Below are positions 1 through 6,668 of a DNA stretch of 31,775 bases, one piece after another. Origin of the DNA: JAPYTU01 sp036166735. Lineage in GTDB: Bacteria > Bacteroidota > Bacteroidia > Cytophagales > MED-G16. The translations under genes and the position numbers were made by a program. The notes below the pieces were generated by a model, which did no database searches, was not told the DNA's origin, and saw only the letters and a list, made by a program, of their open reading frames with translations. Every line of letters begins with the position of its first letter. The first letter of the stretch is position 1. The DNA lies in contig JAYZHG010000039.1 of NCBI GenBank assembly GCA_036166735.1, forward strand, positions 1-31,775. Direction: 5' to 3'.

Positions 1-192
1 TATTGATAAATCAACTTCTATGATATTTATTTTATTATTAGATTTAATTTTTTTTATTTTTTTTGTTAATTCACTCAAATTATTTTTTGATATAGAACAT
101 GTTATAATATTATAATTGTTTTTTACAAATTTATGAGCAATTGAATTGCCAATTCCTCTTGAACCACCTGTTATAACTACTGTTTTTTTCAT
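1..192 (-). CDS. Short-chain dehydrogenase/reductase (SDR), N-terminal part
   Basis: The ATG at 192-190 opens a frame of 64 codons that runs off the left edge without a stop. The protein begins MKKTVVITGGSRGIGNSIA. This is the first beta strand and glycine-rich TGxxxGIG loop (TGGSRGIG, residues 8-15) of the Rossmann fold that binds NAD(P)H in classical SDR enzymes. A second strand ending in VDLS near residue 60 fits the usual adenine-contacting Asp. The catalytic Ser-Tyr-Lys lies outside the window, so substrate and pathway cannot be told. It is transcribed divergently from mlaE. The SDR call is firm; the specific enzyme is unknown. Confidence 0.85.
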   Translation of the reverse strand, partial: MKKTVVITGGSRGIGNSIAHKFVKNNYNIITCSISKNNLSELTKKIKKIKSNNKINIIEVDLSI

Positions 193-216
193 TAGACTTC
201 AATGTTGCATTTAATT

Positions 217-228
217 TACAAATTTGTA
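217..228. promoter_or_regulatory. 12-bp palindrome between divergent SDR and mlaE genes
   Basis: TACAAATTTGTA is a perfect palindrome in the 67-bp gap between the SDR gene and mlaE. Read on either strand it contains CAAATTTG, one base from the Bacteroidota -7 consensus TAnnTTTG. It could therefore be a shared core of two face-to-face promoters or an operator. No TTTG -33 element at the right distance is visible on either strand, so this is only a suggestion. Confidence 0.25.
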
Positions 229-259
229 TGTATATTAAACAAAAAAAAAGATTAATTAA

Positions 260-988
260 TTGAAAAATTTAGGAAGATATATCTTATTCTTAATATCACT
301 ATTTCAAAGAAGAGAAAGGTTTAAAACTTATTTTTCATTAATCATAAATGAATGTATAAAAATTGGATACGATAGTCTATTTATAGTTTGTATAGTATCC
401 GCTTTTATGGGAGCTGTAACTACATTACAAACAGCTTTTAACTTGGTAGGACCACTTATACCAGATTATGTAATATCACTTGTTGTAAGAGACATGACAT
501 TATTAGAACTATCCCCTACAATAATTGCAATTGTATTTGCAGGTAAAGTTGGTTCAAATATTGCTGGAGAATTAGGAACTATGAGAATAACTGAACAAAT
601 AGATGCATTAGAAGTTATGGGTATAAATTCTAGTTCTTATTTAGTATTACCAAAAATTATTGCATCAATTCTTATGTTCCCAATTTTGGTTATAATTTCA
701 GCCTTTATAGCAATCTTAGGTGGTTATTTTGCAGGTTCATTAACAGAAGTAATCACAGGTGAAGATTATATTTATGGTTTAAGATATGAATTTAATCCTT
801 TTAATATCCCTTTTGCATTAATTAAAGCTTATGTCTTTGCTTTTATTGTTTCTTCAATATCAGCATTCCAAGGATATTATACTTCAGGAGGAGCTTTAGA
901 AGTTGGAAAATCAAGTACAAATGCTGTAACAAATAGTTGTATAGCAATTTTAATAGCAGACTATATACTAGCTCAAATTCTTTTATAA
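260..988 (+). CDS. mlaE: MlaE-family ABC transporter permease
   Basis: A 242-residue integral membrane protein of the MlaE/YrbE (permease) family, the membrane part of MCE-type lipid transporters that move phospholipids between inner and outer membranes. Family features include VSAFMGAVTTLQTAFN (about 46-61), the FAGKVGSNIAGELGTMRITEQIDALEVMGI stretch (about 93-122, with the conserved E-G-M-R-T-E-Q-D-A-E-M-G residues), and about five hydrophobic helices. The start is TTG at 260-262: no in-frame ATG occurs before residue 49, and the N-terminus from this TTG matches family length. The stop is directly followed by the ATG of mlaF, so the two are co-transcribed. No MCE-domain gene lies nearby. 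Confidence 0.92.
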   Translation: MKNLGRYILFLISLFQRRERFKTYFSLIINECIKIGYDSLFIVCIVSAFMGAVTTLQTAFNLVGPLIPDYVISLVVRDMTLLELSPTIIAIVFAGKVGSNIAGELGTMRITEQIDALEVMGINSSSYLVLPKIIASILMFPILVIISAFIAILGGYFAGSLTEVITGEDYIYGLRYEFNPFNIPFALIKAYVFAFIVSSISAFQGYYTSGGALEVGKSSTNAVTNSCIAILIADYILAQILL

Positions 989-1732
989 ATGATAGAAATA
1001 AAAAACATTTCAAAATCTTTTAATAACAAACAAGTTCTTTTTGATATATCAGGAAAATTCACAAAAGGAAGAACAAATTTAATTATTGGTGCTAGTGGAA
1101 CTGGAAAAAGTGTATTATTAAAATGTATGGTTGGTCTTCTTAACCCTGATTCTGGAAAAGTTTTATTTGATGGTAGAGATTTTACAAGTGGAAATAAAAA
1201 ATTACTTACTGAAATTAGAAGAGATATAGGTATGCTATTTCAAGCCGGAGCACTCTTTGACTCAAAAAATATTGAAGAAAATATAAAATTTCCATTAGAT
1301 ATTTTAAGCGATTTAACAGAAAATGATAAAATTGAAAAAGTAAATCATTGTCTTAAACTAGTTGGATTAGACAACATTAATAAAAAAATGCCTTCAGAAA
1401 TAAGTGGAGGAATGAGAAAAAGAGTTGGCATAGCAAGAGCTATTGTAAATGATTCAAAATATTTATTCTGTGACGAACCAAATTCTGGTCTTGATCCTGT
1501 AACAGCAATCAAAATTGATGATCTAATATTAGAGCTTACAAAAAAACTAAATACTACTACAATAGTTGTAACCCATGATATGAATTCTGTGGTTGAAATT
1601 GGTGAATACATAATGTTTGTTCATAATGGAAAAAAACTTTGGGAAGGAGACAATAAAAATATTTTAAAATCTGAAATTAAAGAATTAAATAAATTTGTTT
1701 TTTCAAATAAATTAATGAAAAAAATACAATAG
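989..1732 (+). CDS. mlaF: MlaF-family ABC transporter ATPase
   Basis: A 247-residue ABC ATPase that powers the MlaE permease encoded immediately upstream with no gap. Walker A is GASGTGKS (34-41), the Q-loop is in MLFQAGALFDS (81-91), the ABC signature is SGGMRKRVGIARA (138-150), Walker B is YLFCDEPNSGLDP (157-169) and the switch His is H195 in VVTHD. The signature SGGM and the AGALFDS after the Q-loop are typical of MlaF rather than of general importers. It ends one base before the convergent stop of the small CxxC membrane protein gene, so no dedicated terminator fits between them. The MCE partner must be encoded elsewhere. Confidence 0.93.
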   Translation: MIEIKNISKSFNNKQVLFDISGKFTKGRTNLIIGASGTGKSVLLKCMVGLLNPDSGKVLFDGRDFTSGNKKLLTEIRRDIGMLFQAGALFDSKNIEENIKFPLDILSDLTENDKIEKVNHCLKLVGLDNINKKMPSEISGGMRKRVGIARAIVNDSKYLFCDEPNSGLDPVTAIKIDDLILELTKKLNTTTIVVTHDMNSVVEIGEYIMFVHNGKKLWEGDNKNILKSEIKELNKFVFSNKLMKKIQ

Positions 1733-1733
1733 A

Positions 1734-2027
1734 TTATTTATGAATTGAAGAAACTCTACTCAAAATTTTCTCCTTTTCGTATTCATTAGCAATCGTTTTT
1801 TTACTTCTAATATACCAGAAAATTCCTATTATAAATATTAAAATATAAGTTGATGAAAACAAAAATAAAATTCCTGAATTTATTGTAGAAGATATTCCAG
1901 TTCCATCAGCATTTAATTCACTTTTCACAATTCCCTTACATACAGAACAGCCTTGAGCAAATGAGTCATAATCTAATAAAAGTGATAAAAATAGTATTAT
2001 AAAAAATGAGATTAAATACTTCTTCAT
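1734..2027 (-). CDS. Small secreted/membrane protein with CxxC, end of oxidase operon
   Basis: A 97-residue protein of unknown function. It has a signal peptide-like N-terminus (residues 1-24, ending near SFAQG), a CSVCK motif at about 27-31, a conserved-looking INSGILFLF segment, one transmembrane helix (about 49-68) and a basic cytoplasmic tail. The predicted topology puts the CxxC pair outside the membrane. The start ATG overlaps the stop of the DUF420 gene by 4 bases (ATGA), so it is the last gene of the respiratory operon. Similar small CxxC proteins occur beside oxidase genes in other Bacteroidota, from memory. A role in copper delivery or oxidase assembly is inference from position and the Cys pair. 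Confidence 0.75.
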   Translation of the reverse strand: MKKYLISFFIILFLSLLLDYDSFAQGCSVCKGIVKSELNADGTGISSTINSGILFLFSSTYILIFIIGIFWYIRSKKTIANEYEKEKILSRVSSIHK

Positions 2028-2551
2028 AATTGTTGATAAAATTCACTTATCATATAATATACTATAACTCCTGAGATTGAAACATACAACCAAATAGGAA
2101 AGGTAAATTTAACTAACTTTTTATGTTTAATTATCTGATTTGAAAGAGAATAATAAAAAGCAAACAAAACAAAAGGAACCACAATTACTGAAAATGATAT
2201 ATGAGAAACTAAAAAGAAATAATAAATTAATTTATAATTTCCTGCATAAACTGTACTTTCCACAGAAGAATGATATATAATATATGATATTAAAAAAATT
2301 GATCCAAGAAAAAATGCAATTGTCATTAAATATTTGTGCATTCTAACATTTTTAATTTTAATCATGTATAATGAAAGAAGGAGTATTAAAGAGGTTAAAG
2401 AATTAATTATTGCATTAATATGAGGTAAAAAGTAAGCCCATTCACCAAAAATTGATAATTTTTTTGGCATAAATAATAATGTTGCAACAGCAATTGGTAT
2501 AATAAAAGAAACTAACAATATAATTTTTTTTAACGTTGTATTATTTTTCAT
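2024..2551 (-). CDS. DUF420 membrane protein (CtaM/YozB-like oxidase assembly factor)
   Basis: A 175-residue protein with about five transmembrane helices that fits the DUF420 family. Family-typical His residues are visible: LPHINA (about 42-47), RMHKYLM (about 70-76), YIIYHSS (about 90-96), VSHISFS (about 115-121) and IKHKKL (about 140-145). The Firmicutes member CtaM/YozB is needed for activity of aa3/caa3-type heme-copper oxidases, so a role in maturing the oxidase encoded upstream is likely. It overlaps the SCO-like gene by 11 bases and the next small gene by 4, showing translational coupling. The family assignment is firm; the precise biochemical role is not. Confidence 0.85.
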   Translation of the reverse strand: MKNNTTLKKIILLVSFIIPIAVATLLFMPKKLSIFGEWAYFLPHINAIINSLTSLILLLSLYMIKIKNVRMHKYLMTIAFFLGSIFLISYIIYHSSVESTVYAGNYKLIYYFFLVSHISFSVIVVPFVLFAFYYSLSNQIIKHKKLVKFTFPIWLYVSISGVIVYYMISEFYQQL

Positions 2552-3044
2552 AATTTGATTTTAAAATATCTATTTCTACATCTAATCTTTCATACTCTTT
2601 CGGATTATCAGAAATATAATAACCCCTAATTTGATTCTTTTGATCATACAAAACTAAAAAAGAATTTAGCTTAATATTAGAATATTCACACTTTATAAAT
2701 TCTAATATAGTATCATCAGAAAAATTATAACTTAGCCAAGGAACATTTTGTTTTGTTTCTGATAGAGTAATTATAGAAACATTATTTTTTTGATATAATC
2801 TTTTCAACAAATTATTTATAATAATACTATTATTTGATAATCTGTAATCAATAATTTTTATAAAACCTAAATAATAATTATCACTTATTGAATCATTTTG
2901 AAAAATTTCTATACAATCATTTTTATTTAGATCAATTAAAGGTAATTCATACTTATTATTTCCAAAAAATCTTAAAAAAAGATATATAAGAATGGGAAAA
3001 AGTAAACTAATTAATAAAATAAAACCCTTAGTATAAGGCTTCAT
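2541..3044 (-). CDS. SCO-like thioredoxin-fold protein lacking the copper-binding cysteines
   Basis: A 167-residue protein anchored by one N-terminal helix (about 7-26). Its place in the operon, the N-terminus (FLRFFGNNKYELPLID) and the C-terminal block (SFLVLYDQKNQIRGYYIS followed by VEIDILK) resemble the membrane-anchored SCO copper chaperones of Bacteroidota. The segment NVSIITLSE followed by VPWLSYNF fits the middle of that fold. The only cysteines are in DCIEI and KCEYS, so there is no CxxxC copper site, and the usual copper His is not apparent. It may be a degenerate paralog with a structural role, or a divergent thioredoxin-like protein. It overlaps the DUF420 gene and follows ctaF by 8 bases. 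Confidence 0.65.
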   Translation of the reverse strand: MKPYTKGFILLISLLFPILIYLFLRFFGNNKYELPLIDLNKNDCIEIFQNDSISDNYYLGFIKIIDYRLSNNSIIINNLLKRLYQKNNVSIITLSETKQNVPWLSYNFSDDTILEFIKCEYSNIKLNSFLVLYDQKNQIRGYYISDNPKEYERLDVEIDILKSNYEK

Positions 3045-3052
3045 AACAATTT

Positions 3053-3385
3053 CTAATAATAGATTGCATTATAAATAGCATCTGCTTGAATGAGAAGTGC
3101 GGCAAGTAACCAAAGTACAAAAATACACGGTAACATAATAGTCCACATTAAAGTCTTTTTTTCATGAGCTAAATGCATAAATTCACCAATTATATATCCA
3201 GCCTTAATAAATGTCATACCTACAAAAAGCCAAATTTTCAAAGGTTTAAAAGTTTCAGGTAACTGAAGAGCCACAGCAAATTCTAAAGCTGTAACTATAC
3301 CTAAAATTATAGCTACCTTCCAAATGGTCCAAATTCTACTTTTATTTGGTGGTTGAGGTACAATCGAAGATAATTCCGGTTCCAT
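3053..3385 (-). CDS. ctaF: Cytochrome c oxidase subunit IV
   Basis: A 110-residue protein with three transmembrane helices, of the bacterial cytochrome c oxidase subunit IV (CtaF/CyoD-like) family. The segment LKIWLFVGMTFIKAGYIIGEFMHLAHEKKTL contains the family pattern of a helix with K-A-x-x-I-x-x-x-F-M-H-L and a basic loop. It stabilises the core oxidase in the inner membrane and has no redox centre. It follows subunit III by 6 bases on the same strand. The N-terminal 20 residues (PELSSIVPQPPNKSR) are a short polar cytoplasmic extension. The ATG at 3385 is the only reasonable start. Confidence 0.9.
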   Translation of the reverse strand: MEPELSSIVPQPPNKSRIWTIWKVAIILGIVTALEFAVALQLPETFKPLKIWLFVGMTFIKAGYIIGEFMHLAHEKKTLMWTIMLPCIFVLWLLAALLIQADAIYNAIYY

Positions 3386-3391
3386 AGTTTC

Positions 3392-4138
3392 TTAAATTAA
3401 ATAAAAAAATGTAAATACAAAAACCCAAACTAAATCAACAAAATGCCAATAAAGTCCTACTTTTTCAACCATTTCATAATGACCTCTTTTCTCCAAAATA
3501 CCTACTGTTGCTTGATAAAAAATTAAGAAATTAATAGCAACTCCAGAAAATACATGAAATCCATGAAATCCAGTTATAAAAAAGAAAAATGCTGCAAAAT
3601 CTGGAGGTCCATATTGATTAGTTTGAAGATTTGCACCGTAAAAAATTGAACCATCTAACAATTTACCACCATAATCTGTACCAACAATAAAATGTGTCCA
3701 TTCCCAAGCCTGACAACTTAAAAATGTTATACCACCAATTATTGTCCAAATCATCCATTTTTCTACCCCAGCCCTATCCATTCTATGTCCAGCTTCAACA
3801 GCTAAGACCATCGTAACACTGCTTAATATCAAAACAAATGTCATTATTCCAACAAAAACAAGAGGTAACTCTACTCCATGCATAAAAGGAGCAGCATCAA
3901 AAACTTTCTCTGGAACTGGCCAATAAGACTGAGAAAAAGAGAAATCTTCTAGTATTCCTTCATAAGCTGGATGTTTATACCTTATTACCCCATAGGCAAT
4001 TAAAAAAGTTGAAAAAGTGAATGCATCAGATATTAAGAAAAACCACATCATTAGCTTTCCATAGCTTGCCTTAAAAGGTTCAACACCTCCACGCCACAAA
4101 TTATTTTGATCAGAATTTATTGATACAGAATTTGCCAT
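3392..4138 (-). CDS. ctaE: Cytochrome c oxidase subunit III
   Basis: A 248-residue subunit III with about six to seven helices. The WFFLISDAFTFSTFLIAYG segment (32-50) and the FITGFHGFHVFSGVAINF segment (about 188-205) are typical. The conserved membrane Glu (the DCCD-reactive position) is present as E146 in AWEWTHF. The C-terminus VGLYWHFVDLVWVFVFTFFY is the usual final helix. The protein lies against subunit I and supports sustained proton pumping. It is followed 3 bases later (upstream in the operon) by a second, shorter subunit III-like gene. Overlaps and short gaps place it within the act-cta operon. Confidence 0.95.
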   Translation of the reverse strand: MANSVSINSDQNNLWRGGVEPFKASYGKLMMWFFLISDAFTFSTFLIAYGVIRYKHPAYEGILEDFSFSQSYWPVPEKVFDAAPFMHGVELPLVFVGIMTFVLILSSVTMVLAVEAGHRMDRAGVEKWMIWTIIGGITFLSCQAWEWTHFIVGTDYGGKLLDGSIFYGANLQTNQYGPPDFAAFFFFITGFHGFHVFSGVAINFLIFYQATVGILEKRGHYEMVEKVGLYWHFVDLVWVFVFTFFYLI

Positions 4139-4141
4139 TTT

Positions 4142-4711
4142 TTATATGTTATAAAAATACAAAGTAATAAATAAATAAAGCCATAAAAAAGTAAGAAAAT
4201 GCCAATATGTAGTAGACATTTCTATTAAATTAAGGTTTTTAGAATGTATTTTAATTTTAATAGAAAAGACATAAACAACAAAAATAAAAATTAATCCAGA
4301 AATTAAATGGATTGCATGAACACCACTTAAAATATATATAAAAGATCCATCAGGATGTCCAACAAAATACACACCTCCATCAACTAAATTTACCCATCCT
4401 AAATACTGAATAAATAAAAAAGATAATCCGCCCATAAAACTTAATAATAAATAAGTTTTTAGAGATTTAAAATTATCTTTTTTTGCAGAATAATATGCTA
4501 GTTGTTTAAAAACACTACTTAAAACAACTACAAACGATGAATAATAAAACATTAAAGGTAACTCAACATTAAAACCTCCAGGCTCACCTTTTTTAACAAT
4601 ATATGCACTTACTAAGGAAACAAATATCATAGATATAGATATCATAAATACCCAGACCAAAAAAATATTTGGATTCATTCTTAAAATTCTTGATTTTGTT
4701 TTATTCTTCAT
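4142..4711 (-). CDS. Second heme-copper oxidase subunit III-like protein
   Basis: A 189-residue paralog of subunit III with about five helices, encoded directly beside ctaE. Recognisable family parts are FVSLVSAYIVKKGEPGG (about 30-46), LSGVHAIHLISGLIFIF (about 128-144) and the C-terminal STTYWHFLTFLWLYLF helix. In place of the WEW of ctaE it has QYLGWVNL, so the membrane Glu is missing. Tandem subunit III genes are common in Bacteroidota oxidase operons and this shorter copy fits that pattern. It may be an accessory subunit or part of the contact to complex III; this is inference. Confidence 0.87.
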   Translation of the reverse strand: MKNKTKSRILRMNPNIFLVWVFMISISMIFVSLVSAYIVKKGEPGGFNVELPLMFYYSSFVVVLSSVFKQLAYYSAKKDNFKSLKTYLLLSFMGGLSFLFIQYLGWVNLVDGGVYFVGHPDGSFIYILSGVHAIHLISGLIFIFVVYVFSIKIKIHSKNLNLIEMSTTYWHFLTFLWLYLFITLYFYNI

Positions 4712-4714
4712 TCT

Positions 4715-5611
4715 TTAAATTTTATCAAAAATGTATGTTAATTGGACTACAGGTAAATAAATAAATGAACCAAACATTATTCTTAAAGCAGAAGTTTTAG
4801 AATAATCTTTAATTAACCATAAAGTCTGAATTAAAAATAAAATAGCACAAACTACAGCTACAACTCCAGACACTAATCCAGTAATGCCAAAAATAGTTGG
4901 TAATAATCCTAAAGGAATTAGAAACATTGTATAAGTCATTATGTTAACTGCAGTCGGCAAATTCTTTTTACCATTATTTGGTAATAATTTAAATCCCGCT
5001 CTTTTATAATCATCATCAGATACCCAAGCTATAGCCCAAAAATGTGGGAATTGCCATATAAATTGAATGCTAAAAATTATCAAAGCTTCTAAAGGTATAT
5101 CATTTGTTGATGCTGCCCAACCTATTAATGGAGGCAAGGCACCAGGTATAGCTCCAACAAATACAGCAATAGGACCGACTTTCTTAAGAGGAGTATACAA
5201 AAAAGTGTAAATAATCAATGAAAAAAAAGATAACAAAGCTGTTAATTTATTTAAAAATAAAACCATTAAAATGAGACCTGAAATAGAAAGAGCAAGAGAT
5301 ATAAAAAGCGCATTTATAGAAGAAATTTTATTTGTAGGCAATGGTCGATTTTTAGTTCTATTCATTAACTTATCTGAATTCTTTTCAATAATTTGATTAT
5401 TAATTACAGAAGATCCAGTAATAAAAACCCCAGAAATAATAAGAATAAATAAACTGAAATAATTAATATAATTAGATGATAATAGAAATCCAAAAACAGC
5501 AGAAAATGTAACTAAAAAGGACAATCTAAATTTTATTAACTCAAGAAAAAGTCTAATATTCATAAGAATTTTTTGAAGGACAAATATAGTTTTAGATAGT
5601 TTAAGTATCAT
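4715..5611 (-). CDS. ctaB: Protoheme IX farnesyltransferase (heme O synthase)
   Basis: A 298-residue member of the UbiA prenyltransferase superfamily that adds a farnesyl chain to heme B to make heme O, the first step to heme A. The prenyl-diphosphate motif is NNQIIEKNSDKLMNRTKNRP (71-90), with D80 and the M-x-R-T that mark CtaB/CyoE. The second motif region contains YTPLKKVGPIAVFVGAIPGA. About eight or nine helices are present. The start overlaps the ctaA stop by 4 bases (ATGA at 5611-5608), which favours the long form. The ATG at residue 17 (MNIRLFLELIKFRL) is also plausible, since many homologs begin there. Confidence 0.95.
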   Translation of the reverse strand: MILKLSKTIFVLQKILMNIRLFLELIKFRLSFLVTFSAVFGFLLSSNYINYFSLFILIISGVFITGSSVINNQIIEKNSDKLMNRTKNRPLPTNKISSINALFISLALSISGLILMVLFLNKLTALLSFFSLIIYTFLYTPLKKVGPIAVFVGAIPGALPPLIGWAASTNDIPLEALIIFSIQFIWQFPHFWAIAWVSDDDYKRAGFKLLPNNGKKNLPTAVNIMTYTMFLIPLGLLPTIFGITGLVSGVVAVVCAILFLIQTLWLIKDYSKTSALRIMFGSFIYLPVVQLTYIFDKI

Positions 5612-6660
5612 ATAGTTTTATATTTATTAGCCCTAAAAATTAAAAATAAATAAAACTGTAATCCAAAAATCAAAAAAGCTAAAAACAAATGAATAGGTTG
5701 TAAAAATTTTGGTATTGAAAAATATGCCATTCCTGCGCCAGTTAATATTTCTAAAAGCACTAAAAGTGATAAAATAAAAGTAAAATTTTTTAAAAAATTA
5801 ATTTTATAAGGTTGTTTATAAATCAAATAAAGAATTAAAATATGTACCATTAAAACCAATAATGAATATGATCTATGAATTAAAAATTCAACACCTAAAT
5901 TTTCTATAAAATTATTCCTATCTATAGATTTTGAATAATTAATCATATAATCAACAGCCTCCCTAACCTGAGTTCCTAAAATTATCTGAGATATAAATAA
6001 AAACATAGATAGTATTAATAAATAGTAAATATATTTCGGATAATCACGAATCTTAAATTGACTATTAATAGTGGATATAAAATAAGATTTTATAACTATA
6101 CAAATTATTAAAAGAGCTAAAAGAACATGAAAAGTTATTACTCCTGGAAGTAAATTCGTAGAAACTACTATTGCTCCAACCCAACCCTCAATTATTACAA
6201 ATAACAAAGCAAAAAAACTTAATAAAACTACTTCATTTTTAAAAGGTTTTCTGAAAATTGAAGAGATGAATGTAATTAATAATGTTAGACCAACTAATGC
6301 ACCTAATAATCTGTTTAGGTATTCAGTCCATGTTTTATAAACATTAAATTCTTCTTCAATTCTAATGTTAGGATCATTAGCAATTTTTATTGATAATTTT
6401 TTAAAACCTAAATATGAAAATAAACTTATTAATTTTTCATTTTTTTCTAATCTTGAATCTAAAAATTTCTTTTTGTAATTAGATGACAATTGTTTTTCAG
6501 AAGTCGGAGGAATATATTTACCAAAACACTTTGGCCAATCTGGACATCCCATACCAGACCCGGTACATCTAACTATTCCTCCAACTAATATTAATAAGTA
6601 AAGAAGATATAAACTTATACGGGTTAAATTATTAAACTTTGTACCTAACCACAAAAACAT
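5608..6660 (-). CDS. ctaA: Heme A synthase (COX15/CtaA)
   Basis: A 350-residue, eight-helix protein of the COX15/CtaA family that oxidises heme O to heme A for the oxidase. The first helix and loop, GGIVRCTGSGMGCPDWPKCFG, are diagnostic and hold the extracellular Cys pair. Heme-ligand regions are WTEYLNRLLGALVGL, VITFHVLLALL, FLIHRSYSLLVLMVH and FLQPIHLFLAF. The first has Asn where the well-studied enzymes have His (EYxHR), while the other three His are present. A long loop (residues about 52-100) separates helix 1 from the EYLNR motif. It lies between ctaD and ctaB and overlaps ctaB, so heme supply is made with the oxidase. Confidence 0.93.
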   Translation of the reverse strand: MFLWLGTKFNNLTRISLYLLYLLILVGGIVRCTGSGMGCPDWPKCFGKYIPPTSEKQLSSNYKKKFLDSRLEKNEKLISLFSYLGFKKLSIKIANDPNIRIEEEFNVYKTWTEYLNRLLGALVGLTLLITFISSIFRKPFKNEVVLLSFFALLFVIIEGWVGAIVVSTNLLPGVITFHVLLALLIICIVIKSYFISTINSQFKIRDYPKYIYYLLILSMFLFISQIILGTQVREAVDYMINYSKSIDRNNFIENLGVEFLIHRSYSLLVLMVHILILYLIYKQPYKINFLKNFTFILSLLVLLEILTGAGMAYFSIPKFLQPIHLFLAFLIFGLQFYLFLIFRANKYKTI

Positions 6661-6668
6661 ATATAAAA

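Noticed and set aside
1345..1611. Minus-strand open frame of 88 codons inside mlaF
   Set aside because: It lies wholly within the well-supported ATPase gene on the other strand and has no recognisable domain.
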